DNA from: Chloroflexota bacterium
GTDB lineage: Bacteria; Chloroflexota; Dormibacteria; CF-121
DNA length: 41,001 nucleotides
Assembly (NCBI GenBank): GCA_005880395.1
Contig: VBHQ01000054.1
Coordinates: 1 to 41,001 of the forward strand
Direction: 5' to 3'
Shown here piece after piece: positions 7,561-15,725 of this stretch. How positions within the stretch are numbered: position 1 is the stretch's first letter; each line of letters starts with the position of its first letter. The position numbers and the translations under genes were made by a program. Under the pieces are notes generated by a model. The model did not search any database. It saw nothing but the letters and a program-made list of their open reading frames with translations, and was not told where the DNA came from.

Positions 7561-9141
7561 ATGCGAACACGCGTTCACTTGCACCTGCCGATAGTTGGGC
7601 TCGCCGCTATCGCCTTGCTCAGTGGCGGGACCGTAGGAGCCACCGGTGGTGAGCCGCCGGGGCGAGACACCGGCGCGGTAACGCCGATCCAGCACCTGGT
7701 CGTGATTTTTCAGGAAAACGTCTCGTTCGATCACTATTTCGCCACCTATCCAGTCGCCGCCAACCCCGCGGGGGAGCCGTCCTTTGCCGCCGCGGCGGAT
7801 ACCCCCTCGGTCAATGGCTTGAACACGCCCCTTAACGCGCCGAATAATCCAAACAGCACCCAGCCCTTCCGGCTCGGCCGGAGCCAGTACGAGACCTGCG
7901 ATCAGAATCACGGCTACAGGAACGAGCAGCAGGCCTTCGACCACGGCTTGATGGACCTGTTCCCGGAAACGACCGGCGTCGGTAATCCACCGCCCTTCGG
8001 TGGACCCTGCGTCGATTACGGCCACGGCACCGGGCTCGCCATGGGCTACTACGACGGCAACACGGTGACCGCACTCTGGAACTACGCGCAGACTTTTGCC
8101 ATGAGCGACAACGCCTTCGACACGAACTTCGGACCGTCGACGGTTGGCGCGCTGAATCTTGCCTCTGGGCAGACGCACGGGTTTTTGCCCGACCCCACCT
8201 TCGATGCGGTCACGCCCAATGACACCGTGATCGGTGATCCCCAGCCGGCGGGCGACATCTGCGATACCCGCGACACCACAACCTCGACCGATCCGAACAA
8301 CAAGAACATCGGGGACCTGCTCAATGCGAAGAACGTGACCTGGGGTTGGTTCCAGGGCGGCTTCCGCGAGGCGCCAGGCGCGGCCACTTGCACCGTGACC
8401 CACACGAACATGGCGGGTGTCGTTAGCAAGGACTACATCCCACATCACGAGCCGTTCCAGTACTACACGTCCACAGCGAACCCGCAACACCTACCGCCGA
8501 GCTCGCCCGACAAGATCGGCAAGAGCGACCAGGCTAATCACCAGTACGACATGAACGACTTCTGGACGGCGGTCGACGATCACCGCATGCCGGCCGTCGG
8601 CTTTCTGAAGGCTCCGGCCTATCAAGATGGCCACGCCGGCTACTCCGATCCACTCGACGAGCAGCACTTCCTCGTCGACACCATCAACCGATTGGAACGA
8701 ACCCCCTACTGGAACAGCACCGCCGTCGTGATCGCCTACGACGACTCGGATGGCTGGTACGACCACGCGATGAGCCCGATCGTCAATCAATCGCAGGACG
8801 GGACAGTCGATGCCCTGGCCGGCGCCAACTGCGGAGCCAAGGCGAACAACACCATGGGCGGCTACCAGGATCGCTGCGGCTACGGCCCGCGGCTGCCGCT
8901 ACTGGTCATTTCGCGCTTTGCGAAGAGCAACTTCGTCGACCACAGCGTGACGGATCAGACGTCCATCCTTCGCTTCATCGAGGACAACTGGCAGACGAGC
9001 CGGATCGGCAACTTCTCGTTCGATACCAAGGCAGGTTCGGTGATGAACATGCTGACTTTTACCAGGAATGGACCCGAGGGTGGCCCTAACAAGCTCTTCC
9101 TCGATCCAAGCACCGGAGAGAAGACGGGCGATCGCGGATAA
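7561..9141 (+). CDS. Secreted phosphoesterase (phospholipase C/acid phosphatase family)
   Basis: A 526-residue protein with an N-terminal signal peptide (hydrophobic core about 8-26). The phosphoesterase-family opening H-L-V-V-I-F-Q-E-N-V-S-F-D-H-Y-F provides metal-binding and nucleophile-region residues. Further family landmarks are Y-D-D-S-D-G-W-Y-D-H and G-P-R-L-P-L-L-V-I-S. Such enzymes hydrolyse phosphate esters or phospholipids outside the cell. The exact substrate is not readable here. A strong ribosome binding site, aaggagg, lies 7 nt before ATG. A perfect 12-bp hairpin follows the stop, so this is probably a single-gene unit. Confidence 0.88.
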   Translation: MRTRVHLHLPIVGLAAIALLSGGTVGATGGEPPGRDTGAVTPIQHLVVIFQENVSFDHYFATYPVAANPAGEPSFAAAADTPSVNGLNTPLNAPNNPNSTQPFRLGRSQYETCDQNHGYRNEQQAFDHGLMDLFPETTGVGNPPPFGGPCVDYGHGTGLAMGYYDGNTVTALWNYAQTFAMSDNAFDTNFGPSTVGALNLASGQTHGFLPDPTFDAVTPNDTVIGDPQPAGDICDTRDTTTSTDPNNKNIGDLLNAKNVTWGWFQGGFREAPGAATCTVTHTNMAGVVSKDYIPHHEPFQYYTSTANPQHLPPSSPDKIGKSDQANHQYDMNDFWTAVDDHRMPAVGFLKAPAYQDGHAGYSDPLDEQHFLVDTINRLERTPYWNSTAVVIAYDDSDGWYDHAMSPIVNQSQDGTVDALAGANCGAKANNTMGGYQDRCGYGPRLPLLVISRFAKSNFVDHSVTDQTSILRFIEDNWQTSRIGNFSFDTKAGSVMNMLTFTRNGPEGGPNKLFLDPSTGEKTGDRG

Positions 9142-9161
9142 CCTGCGATAACCCACGACGG

Positions 9162-9190
9162 TTAGGGGGCCGGCATGACCGGCCCCCTAA
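9162..9190 (+). terminator. Strong intrinsic-type hairpin after the phosphoesterase gene
   Basis: A perfect 12-bp stem, ttagggggccgg / ccggccccctaa, with a 5-nt loop lies 20 nt after the stop. Only a weak T-rich stretch (actttcctg) follows, so a Rho-independent terminator is likely but not textbook. The next gene starts 10 nt after the stem. Confidence 0.75.
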
Positions 9191-9199
9191 ACTTTCCTG

Positions 9200-9625
9200 A
9201 TGTCAGCAAGCGCGCGTTGGTCGGGGGACGGTTTTCGATTCGAACTCGCGGACGGCGGCGGACACGCCGCGGTGGCGGACGAGGGTCCACCGCTCGGCAA
9301 GGGCCAGGCGATGAGTCCGACCGATCTCCTGCTCTCGGCGCTCTGCGCCTGCACTGGAGTGACGGCCGTCTCGCTCTTGCAAAAAATGAAACAGCCGCTT
9401 CAATCGCTCACCGTTCGCGCCGAGGGTGACCGACAGACGGATTGGCCCAAAGCGTTTACGGAGATTCGGCTGCTCTACGAAATATCAGGGATGGGGCCGT
9501 TTGATGACGCGCTGGTTCGAAAGGCCACCAAGTTGGCGACCAAACGCTACTGCGCCGTGGGCGGCACCATCGAGCTGGGGAAGGATGGCTGTCGCATTCT
9601 TTACGAGCACCGGATTCTGACGTGA
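9200..9625 (+). CDS. OsmC/Ohr family protein
   Basis: A 141-residue OsmC-fold protein, a thiol-dependent peroxidase family acting on organic hydroperoxides. The two conserved cysteines are visible in L-C-A-C-T-G-V and Y-C-A-V-G-G-T. The N-terminal half (S-A-R-W-S-G-D-G-F-R-F) matches the YhfA-like branch more than Ohr. ATG is only 10 nt beyond the terminator hairpin at 9162-9190, so its transcript either reads through or starts almost at the ATG. Its TGA overlaps the next gene's start as GTGA. Confidence 0.87.
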   Translation: MSASARWSGDGFRFELADGGGHAAVADEGPPLGKGQAMSPTDLLLSALCACTGVTAVSLLQKMKQPLQSLTVRAEGDRQTDWPKAFTEIRLLYEISGMGPFDDALVRKATKLATKRYCAVGGTIELGKDGCRILYEHRILT

Positions 9626-10023
9626 CGATCGAGCCCTTCCACGTGCCGCGCGGCAAAGGCGCGACCCACAATATCGGGATCGACGTGACGGTCAAGGCCG
9701 GCGAATATCGTTCGGGACATGGAGCCGCGGTCATCGAGTTCACCACCCGGAAAGGCGAAGAGCCCGGCGACCACGCCCATCCCACCGAGGACGAGATGTT
9801 CTATGTCGTCCGAGGCGAGCTCACGTTTGAGTGCGACGGCAAACGCTTCGACGTAGAAACGGGTGGATTTGTCTTCCTACCGCGGGGGCTGACCCACAAC
9901 TACACGATTCGCACCGATGGTGCCGTTCGGTTGCTGGTGATTACCGCGCCACCCAGAGCGGGAAGCGAGAGCTGGGGCGGCTTCGTGGCTGACGTCGAGT
10001 CCGCCGACCAGGGCCACGAGTAG
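9622..10023 (+). CDS. Cupin-domain protein
   Basis: A 133-residue single-domain cupin. Motif 1 is seen as G-D-H-A-H-P-T-E-D-E-M-F-Y-V-V-R-G and motif 2 as L-P-R-G-L-T-H-N-Y. Together they give a three-His, one-Glu metal site typical of the superfamily. The function is not assignable, as cupins include dioxygenases, isomerases and binding proteins. GTG start at 9622 overlaps the OsmC-family stop, so the two are translationally coupled and may act in the same stress response (inference). Confidence 0.85.
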   Translation: MTIEPFHVPRGKGATHNIGIDVTVKAGEYRSGHGAAVIEFTTRKGEEPGDHAHPTEDEMFYVVRGELTFECDGKRFDVETGGFVFLPRGLTHNYTIRTDGAVRLLVITAPPRAGSESWGGFVADVESADQGHE

Positions 10024-10034
10024 AGTCAGCCTCG

Positions 10035-10421
10035 ATGACCCCCTCGAGTCCGAAGACGGTTACCGAACAGATCAAACAGGTTCCGCCGGCGGTCCGTCCG
10101 ATCCTGCTCGCGGTACGCCGCTCGATCAGGGCGATCGCCCCCGCCGCCTCCGAGGTGGCCTACCAGGGCGGGCCACCCCGCTCCGCTTCCTTCATGTGGA
10201 AAATTGCCCGCTATCGGGTCAACGGCAAGAACGTCGTTGGCTTCGGCACCTTCCCGCGCCACGCGACGCTCTTTTTCTATCGCGGACGGGAGCTCGATGA
10301 GGGCAGTGGATTACTCCAGGGTTCGGGCAAGGACACGCGGTTTGTCACGCTGCGCTCGGCTGCCGATGCAGAGACGGCTGCGATAAAGCGCCTGCTGAGT
10401 CGCGCGTTCAAGCTCGACTAG
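10035..10421 (+). CDS. DUF1801 domain protein (YdhG-like)
   Basis: A 128-residue protein with the DUF1801/YdhG layout: an N-terminal helix pair (V-R-P-I-L-L-A-V-R-R-S-I-R) followed by a beta core containing V-V-G-F-G-T-F-P-R-H-A-T-L-F-F-Y and a C-terminal helix. Its biochemical role is unknown. It lies 11 nt after the cupin gene. Its TAG shares the palindrome CTAG (10418-10421) with the stop codon of the convergent minus-strand gene, so the two genes abut with no spacer. Confidence 0.8.
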   Translation: MTPSSPKTVTEQIKQVPPAVRPILLAVRRSIRAIAPAASEVAYQGGPPRSASFMWKIARYRVNGKNVVGFGTFPRHATLFFYRGRELDEGSGLLQGSGKDTRFVTLRSAADAETAAIKRLLSRAFKLD

Positions 10422-11449
10422 GCCGTTGCGGCGAAGCGAGGATGCACGACGACCATGTTGTGAACGACCTGTGCGCCGTCCACCTGCTGCGTCAGCGTCT
10501 CGATTCGGCGCACGGTTGCTCGATTCGGCGCTTCGCCGGTGATGTCGACGACGCCCGACCGGGCGGTGACATTGATGCGGGCCGCGGCTGCCACCGCGTC
10601 GCGCCCGATCGCATCCCTGATGGCCTGGGCGAGCTGGTCATCGGTCACCAGGTCCAGATCGACACGCAGCACGCCCGGGATTGAGCGCACCATTTGCTCA
10701 ACCCGCTCGACATGCGACCGGTCGCCGACGTAGCCCTGCAGCCGGACACGCTGATCGCGGACATCCACCTGGATGGCCCGCTCCAGACCCTCCGCCATCA
10801 GCCGTTCGGCAATCATCTGACGTAGCTCCCGGTCCGTGGCAAACGGCTGGAGCTTGCTGCTTTCGGCCGCGGGCAGGTTGGTAACGACGCGTACCGGACC
10901 GACTTCGACGACCCGATCCATTGGCACGAGGCGCTGGACCGGCTGCCCGCCGCCTTCGACAACCAGCTCGGAGGTTACCGCCGCAGAGGGTTCAAAACAG
11001 ACCAGTCGCAGACGGCCGAGCCGTTTGCCGTTGGCCCCGACCACCGACATGTTGCTCTTGAGAACGGCGAGATGCCCATCGGCTTCGGCCGTCTGGTCCT
11101 GCCAGCCGTCGCGGAGGCTGAGGACTCGCCCATCGGCACCGACGATCGCGTCAATCGGAACGGTTTCCGCTTCCAGCAGTCCGCCACCCAGTTGAACCCC
11201 CGTGACCCGGCGCGTTTTGGGATCAACCAGGACGGCGACCACACGGCCACGCACGTTGCCCAGCACCTCGGCGTCGCCCCCCAGGAGGATTTCCTGGCGC
11301 CCGGTGGCGCCGTCGGCTGATGCGGCCGGGGCCATGGGCGAGAAGCGAATCGCAGCCCCGCCGGGACGAAGGGCCATCAACGCCCCGGCGATCACGATGG
11401 CGAGGACCCAGAGGCTGAGGATGATGACGGCGACGGTCGTCAGGCTCAC
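10418..11449 (-). CDS. Membrane-anchored PRC-barrel and BON domain protein
   Basis: About 343 residues with one N-terminal helix (S-L-T-T-V-A-V-I-I-L-S-L-W-V-L). Two beta-rich PRC-barrel-like units follow, roughly 55-115 and 130-190. Two BON domains come last, about 206-268 and 273-337, each with an L-x-G-x-V/A pattern and the I-x-G-V-x-x-V hinge. BON domains often bind membranes or the envelope, and PRC barrels bind proteins or RNA. I chose the GTG start at 11449, 10 nt after the ATPase stop. An ATG at 11509 would overlap that gene by 50 nt. It is last in an ABC-importer operon, an unusual setting, and its link with transport is unclear. Confidence 0.78.
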   Translation of the reverse strand: MSLTTVAVIILSLWVLAIVIAGALMALRPGGAAIRFSPMAPAASADGATGRQEILLGGDAEVLGNVRGRVVAVLVDPKTRRVTGVQLGGGLLEAETVPIDAIVGADGRVLSLRDGWQDQTAEADGHLAVLKSNMSVVGANGKRLGRLRLVCFEPSAAVTSELVVEGGGQPVQRLVPMDRVVEVGPVRVVTNLPAAESSKLQPFATDRELRQMIAERLMAEGLERAIQVDVRDQRVRLQGYVGDRSHVERVEQMVRSIPGVLRVDLDLVTDDQLAQAIRDAIGRDAVAAAARINVTARSGVVDITGEAPNRATVRRIETLTQQVDGAQVVHNMVVVHPRFAATA

Positions 11450-11459
11450 GTCGTAGGCA

Positions 11460-12254
11460 TTATGCCGGACGCGCCAGTTCGCTCTCGACCGCCTTGAGGC
11501 TCTCCTCATGAATGATGCCGACCACCTGGTTGCGCAGGCCTGCGAACTGCGGGCTGCTGACCATCTCGAAGGTACGCGGTCGAGGCAGATCGACCTGCAG
11601 GGTGGTGCGGATCCGGCCGGGACGGTTGGTCATGACGTAGATGACGTCGCCGAGGAAGATGGCCTCCTCGATGTCGTGGGTGACGAAGAGCACCGTCTTT
11701 CGATACCGCTGCCAGATGTCGGTCAGCATCTCCTGCATGATCTGCCGCGTCTGCGCATCGAGAGCGCCGAACGGTTCGTCCATCAGCAGCACTTGAGGAT
11801 CGTTGGCCAGCGCCCGGGCGATCGCCGCCCGCTGCTTCATGCCGCCGGACAGTGCCTTGGGATAGGCGTCCGCAAACCCGTCAAGCTTCATCAGCCGGAT
11901 GAGCTCGTTGGAACGGCGCTCGCGGTCGGCCTTTGGCGTCTTCTTCATCTCCAGGCCGAATTCGATATTGCGCCGGACCGAAAGCCAGGGATATAGCGAG
12001 TACGACTGGAAAACCATGCCGCGATCGGCTCCCGGCTGGGACGTGGGGCTACCGTCCACTAATACTTCGCCTTCGGTGGGCTCGACCAGGCCGGCTGCCA
12101 CCATCAGGAGGGTGGACTTGCCGCATCCCGATGGTCCCACGATGCAGGCGAACTGGCCATCCGGAACGGTGACCGAGATCCGTTCGAGCGCCTGGACCTG
12201 CCCCTGCCGGGTGGTGTAGCGCATCGCTACCTCGACCAGGCGGATCTCACTCAT
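11460..12254 (-). CDS. ABC importer ATPase, SsuB/TauB/NrtD type
   Basis: A 264-residue nucleotide-binding subunit. Walker A is G-P-S-G-C-G-K-S-T (40-48), the Q-loop is V-F-Q-S-Y-S-L-Y-P-W-L, the signature is L-S-G-G-M-K-Q-R, Walker B is V-L-L-M-D-E-P-F-G-A-L-D, and the switch His lies in V-T-H-D-I-E-E-A. The Y-P-W Q-loop is typical of nitrate/sulfonate/taurine importers. Its ATG overlaps the permease stop (ATGA), showing a coupled operon. The substrate is not determined by sequence alone. Confidence 0.93.
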   Translation of the reverse strand: MSEIRLVEVAMRYTTRQGQVQALERISVTVPDGQFACIVGPSGCGKSTLLMVAAGLVEPTEGEVLVDGSPTSQPGADRGMVFQSYSLYPWLSVRRNIEFGLEMKKTPKADRERRSNELIRLMKLDGFADAYPKALSGGMKQRAAIARALANDPQVLLMDEPFGALDAQTRQIMQEMLTDIWQRYRKTVLFVTHDIEEAIFLGDVIYVMTNRPGRIRTTLQVDLPRPRTFEMVSSPQFAGLRNQVVGIIHEESLKAVESELARPA

Positions 12255-13135
12255 GCGTGCACCTTCTCGACGTAGGGGAATGCCCAGCGATGGTAGAACG
12301 CGAATAGCGAATCGGTGATCATGCCCAGGATGCCGATCGTGATAATGGCGGCGATGATGCGGTCGGCCCGGAAAAACCGTTGCGCCACCAGGATGAAATT
12401 GCCGATGCCCGCCTGCGCCGCCACCAGCTCGGCGACGATCAGGTAGGTCCAGGCCCAGCCCATCGTGATTCGAAGCGCGTCGACCACTTCCGGAAAAGTC
12501 GCGGGGAGAAAGACCTTGCGGAAGACCGTCCAGCGCGAGGCGCCAAGGGTATAGGCGACGTTCAGCATCTCCTCGGGGACGCGGTGGGCGATGTCCATCA
12601 CCATGAGCACCAGCTGAAAGAAGACGCCGATCCAGATGATCGTCAGCTTCTCGTTTTCGCCTAGCCCCTGCAGCAGGATCAGGAGCGGAATGAACGCCGA
12701 GGCCGGCATGTAGCGGATGGCGTTGATCGGAGGCTGGAAGAACGCGCGGACGATCTCAAACGAGCCCATCAGCAGCCCCAGTGGCACGGCCACGACGGCG
12801 GCGAGCGCGAATCCTGCGACGATCCTGAAGGTGCTCCAGCCGACGTCACCCAGGAATCCCAGGTGCAGCACCATGTCGGCCCAGGCGACCGCGACTGTAT
12901 CCGGTCGAGGCACGAGCTGCTCGTAGTCGTGGGTGTAGTCGGGGTTGTAGGTAAGGAGGGCGATCAGCGTCCAGATGGCGATGATGACGACGAAGCCCAG
13001 AATGCCGAGAATCACGATCGTCCGGCCGGGGATCGATCGCTTCGGAGTCAGGTAGGTCGTGACGAGACTACGGCGTCGCCGCTTCTCCGCCGGCGACGCC
13101 GTAGCACTGCGGGTCGTCGTGACCCGCTCGCTCAT
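12251..13135 (-). CDS. ABC importer permease, SsuC/TauC type
   Basis: A membrane permease of 294 residues with about six helices. The cytoplasmic EAA loop, which docks with the ATPase, reads A-Y-T-L-G-A-S-R-W-T-V-F-R-K-V and L-P-A-T-F-P. An Arg-rich N-terminal tail precedes the first helix. The start is ATG at 13135, one base after the binding-protein stop (TGA-g-ATG). A longer reading to 13288 would run deep into the upstream gene and is rejected. It forms one importer with the genes on either side. Confidence 0.92.
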   Translation of the reverse strand: MSERVTTTRSATASPAEKRRRRSLVTTYLTPKRSIPGRTIVILGILGFVVIIAIWTLIALLTYNPDYTHDYEQLVPRPDTVAVAWADMVLHLGFLGDVGWSTFRIVAGFALAAVVAVPLGLLMGSFEIVRAFFQPPINAIRYMPASAFIPLLILLQGLGENEKLTIIWIGVFFQLVLMVMDIAHRVPEEMLNVAYTLGASRWTVFRKVFLPATFPEVVDALRITMGWAWTYLIVAELVAAQAGIGNFILVAQRFFRADRIIAAIITIGILGMITDSLFAFYHRWAFPYVEKVHA

Positions 13136-13136
13136 C

Positions 13137-14141
13137 TCAGGCGTTGTCGATGAAGGTCGGATCGATCGCGGTACTGCAGTTGGCGGCGCTGCTGGTTTTG
13201 CCCTGCTGCTTCCAGAAATCCGCGGCGGCCTGGCAGTTGGCGTAGATCTTGCCGTGGCTGCTCGAGCTTCCCATGACGGTTTTGGCATCGCTCAGCCCGA
13301 AGATCGTCATGGTGCTCAGGTCAGCTTGCACATCGCTCGCCGACTCTTTGACGGCAGTGCCCACCGCCGATTGCGCGTCGCTGGCATTGGTCTGCAGGTA
13401 GTTGTACGCGTCGTAGTAGGCCTTGACGAAATCGCTGATGGTGCCCGGGTACTTGTCGATGAAGTCCTTACGGAACGCGAACGAGTCCATGATCAAGTCG
13501 GGGTACTGCTTGGACGAGACCAGGACGTGCCCAAAGCTGGTCTTGGAGGCCCGCGTCAACCATGGCTCCCACGTGACGGCCACGTCGACTCGGTTGGCGA
13601 CAAAGGTTGACCCCGCATTGCCAGAGGTCATGTTCTCCTCCGTGACATCCGACAGCGACAACCCGTTTTTTTTCAGCACCTGGGCCAGGAACCATTCCGA
13701 CACCGATCCCTGGTTGACGGCGACCGTCTTGCCCTTGAGGTCCTGCACGGTCTGGATGGTGTTCTTGGCGAGGATCCCATCACCGCCAACCGAGGCATCG
13801 ATGGGCAGGATCTCGACCGCCGGCACGCCCTGCGATTGGGCGCGGGCGAACGCATCGACCGTTGAGGCCATGCCCTGCAGCCGGCCCGCCTTGAGCGCAT
13901 TGAGACGCTCGACCGGGTCCTCGACGTCGGTGAAGTTGACGTTCAGCCCGTGTTTTGCCCAGATGCCTTTCGAGGTGGCGAGGTAGAGCGGCGCGTAGCC
14001 GGTCCAGGTCGACGAGGCGATGTTGATCGTCCCCGTGAACTTTGCGGAGGCTCCGCTCCCCGTCGACTGCGGTCCACCGCATGCCGCAAACGCGATGACG
14101 GACAGGATGAATAGAGGTAGAAGTGAACGCTTTCCGGCCAT
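13137..14141 (-). CDS. Substrate-binding lipoprotein of the ABC importer (NMT1/SsuA-like)
   Basis: A 334-residue binding protein that captures substrate outside the membrane. A lipoprotein signal peptide ends at C21 (A-F-A-A-C-G-G). The mature part shows the NMT1/SsuA pattern: G-Y-A-P-L-Y-L-A-T-S-K-G-I-W, then L-N-A-L-K-A-G-R-L-Q-G and V-A-V-T-W-E-P-W-L. Such proteins bind sulfonates, taurine, nitrate or thiamine precursors, and I cannot choose between them. A ggagggg ribosome binding site precedes ATG. It is the first gene of the minus-strand operon and diverges from the LLM gene. Confidence 0.92.
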   Translation of the reverse strand: MAGKRSLLPLFILSVIAFAACGGPQSTGSGASAKFTGTINIASSTWTGYAPLYLATSKGIWAKHGLNVNFTDVEDPVERLNALKAGRLQGMASTVDAFARAQSQGVPAVEILPIDASVGGDGILAKNTIQTVQDLKGKTVAVNQGSVSEWFLAQVLKKNGLSLSDVTEENMTSGNAGSTFVANRVDVAVTWEPWLTRASKTSFGHVLVSSKQYPDLIMDSFAFRKDFIDKYPGTISDFVKAYYDAYNYLQTNASDAQSAVGTAVKESASDVQADLSTMTIFGLSDAKTVMGSSSSHGKIYANCQAAADFWKQQGKTSSAANCSTAIDPTFIDNA

Positions 14142-14176
14142 AAAATCCCCTCCAGGGCTTAGTTGAGACGAGACCC

Positions 14177-14182
14177 TATGCT
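14177..14182 (+). promoter_or_regulatory. Probable -10 box for a leaderless transcript
   Basis: TATGCT ends 6 nt before the GTG at 14189, and no ribosome binding site is visible. Transcription would begin at about the start codon, the arrangement expected of a leaderless mRNA. Confidence 0.45.
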
Positions 14183-14188
14183 AATTGA

Positions 14189-15049
14189 GTGACACATCCC
14201 CTGCGGTTTGGCCTCAAGAATTCGGGCCAGGCAACCACAATCCAGGCATTACGGGATGTCTGGCGGATCGCCGACGAGGGCGGCTTCGACCACGTCTGGG
14301 ACTTTGACCACCTTGCCTCGATCGGTGCCGGCGGGACCGAGCGGCCGATCTATGAGGGCTGGACGCTGCTCGCCGCCATTGCGGCGACCACGAAGCGCGT
14401 TCGCTTTGGGGCCATGGTGACCGGCAATATTTATCGGCATCCGGCGCTGCTCGCCAAGATGGCGGTCACCGTCGACCACCTCTCGGGAGGACGCCTCGAA
14501 TTCGGAATAGGGGCAGGCTGGGCCGAGGATGAGGTCCGGATGTTCGGCCTTCAGGGCCTCGAGCATCGCGTCGGCCGGCTGCGTGAATCGATCGAGGCCA
14601 TGACCTCGCTCTGGACAAAGGAGCGCACGACGTTGGACGGCCGTTACTACCACTTCAAGGATGCGATCGCGAACCCAAAGCCGATTCAGCAGCCACATCC
14701 GCCGATCTGGATCGGGGCGGGCGGCGATCTGATGTTGCGAGTCGTGGCCCGCTACGCGGACGTCTGGAACGTGGTCGGCGCCTCAACCGTCGAAGCGGCC
14801 ACCGAGCAGGGCCGAAGGCTGCAGGAAGCCTGCCGCGAGGTGGGACGCGATCCGAGTGCCATCCGCTGGTCGGCTCAGCATATGTGGGATGGTCGCGAGC
14901 GCACGCAGCTCGTCGATCTGGTCTCCCGCTACGCCGAAGCCGGCTTCACCGAGCACATCGTCTACGCCCAGTCGGACCACGTTCGAGTCGCCGAGGCGGC
15001 GGCGGAAGCCCTTCCCGATTTGCGCCGCGTCGTGGTCGCTGTCGCCTAA
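14189..15049 (+). CDS. LLM-class F420-dependent oxidoreductase
   Basis: A 286-residue luciferase-like TIM-barrel protein. Family landmarks are F-D-H-V-W-D-F-D-H-L, the segment V-R-F-G-A-M-V-T-G-N-I-Y-R-H-P-A, L-S-G-G-R-L-E-F-G-I-G-A-G-W, and P-P-I-W-I-G-A-G-G. The R-H-P-A segment and the non-prolyl cis bond region are typical of F420-using members. The substrate is unknown. GTG start with a TATGCT box just upstream. The ECF transporter operon begins 27 nt downstream on the same strand. Confidence 0.88.
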   Translation: MTHPLRFGLKNSGQATTIQALRDVWRIADEGGFDHVWDFDHLASIGAGGTERPIYEGWTLLAAIAATTKRVRFGAMVTGNIYRHPALLAKMAVTVDHLSGGRLEFGIGAGWAEDEVRMFGLQGLEHRVGRLRESIEAMTSLWTKERTTLDGRYYHFKDAIANPKPIQQPHPPIWIGAGGDLMLRVVARYADVWNVVGASTVEAATEQGRRLQEACREVGRDPSAIRWSAQHMWDGRERTQLVDLVSRYAEAGFTEHIVYAQSDHVRVAEAAAEALPDLRRVVVAVA

Positions 15050-15054
15050 CCTCT

Positions 15055-15060
15055 TATACT
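15055..15060 (+). promoter_or_regulatory. Probable -10 box upstream of the ECF operon
   Basis: TATACT lies 16 nt before the ATG of the S component, and a purine-rich cggcgggga site follows. No convincing -35 element is seen at the usual distance. Confidence 0.4.
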
Positions 15061-15076
15061 CTCGGCGGGGATAGCG

Positions 15077-15709
15077 ATGGGCTTGCTGAACGCCTTCAAA
15101 CTCCGGTTCAGCACGCTGGGGATCGTCCTGATTCCTGTGTGCATTGCCATCGACTGGGTGGGCCACGCGATTGCCACCAGCTTGAAACTTCCGCTGTTTC
15201 TCGACTCGATCGGAACCATCCTTGGCGGCATCCTGGCTGGACCCTGGGTGGGTGGCATCGCCGGCTTCATCACCAACCTCATCAGCTCCGGGACGGTCGA
15301 TCCGGTCGCAGCGCCCTATTCAGTCATCTCGCTCCTCCTTGGCTTCGCCGCCGGCATCGGCGGCTACCTCGGCTGGCACAAGCACCCGCCGGGCTGGGTC
15401 GCGTTATGGCTCCTCTGCTTCCTCGTGGCATCGCTGGGATCCACCCCGTTCAATGTCGCGTTATATGCCGGCCAGAGCACGATCCCGTATAGCGACGCCC
15501 TATTGGCGGCGCTGCTCAAGGCACACGTGCCCATGTGGATCGCGGCCTACGCGGACGAGGCCTCGGCCGACCTCCTTGACAAGGCGGTCACCGTGCTCGT
15601 GGCCGTGCTCATCTACCAGGGATTGCCTCGTCGCTTCCGGTCGCTCTTCCGGCTCTATGAACCACGCGATGATGAGCCGGAGACAACCCCAGCGCTGAGC
15701 CGCAGCTGA
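15077..15709 (+). CDS. ECF transporter substrate-binding (S) component
   Basis: A 210-residue membrane protein with about five to six helices. The stretch L-F-L-D-S-I-G-T-I-L-G-G-I-L-A-G-P-W is characteristic of S components, the integral subunits that bind a vitamin or related nutrient and dock on the EcfT-A-A' module. The substrate is not recognisable and no riboswitch is visible in the short upstream gap. Gene order S-T-A-A' indicates a dedicated (group I) importer. Confidence 0.85.
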   Translation: MGLLNAFKLRFSTLGIVLIPVCIAIDWVGHAIATSLKLPLFLDSIGTILGGILAGPWVGGIAGFITNLISSGTVDPVAAPYSVISLLLGFAAGIGGYLGWHKHPPGWVALWLLCFLVASLGSTPFNVALYAGQSTIPYSDALLAALLKAHVPMWIAAYADEASADLLDKAVTVLVAVLIYQGLPRRFRSLFRLYEPRDDEPETTPALSRS

Positions 15710-15725
15710 GCTAGTCGCTTTCGCC

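Noticed and set aside
13136-13288. Longer permease start
   Set aside because: It would overlap the binding-protein gene by 150 nt, and ATG 13135 gives a normal length.
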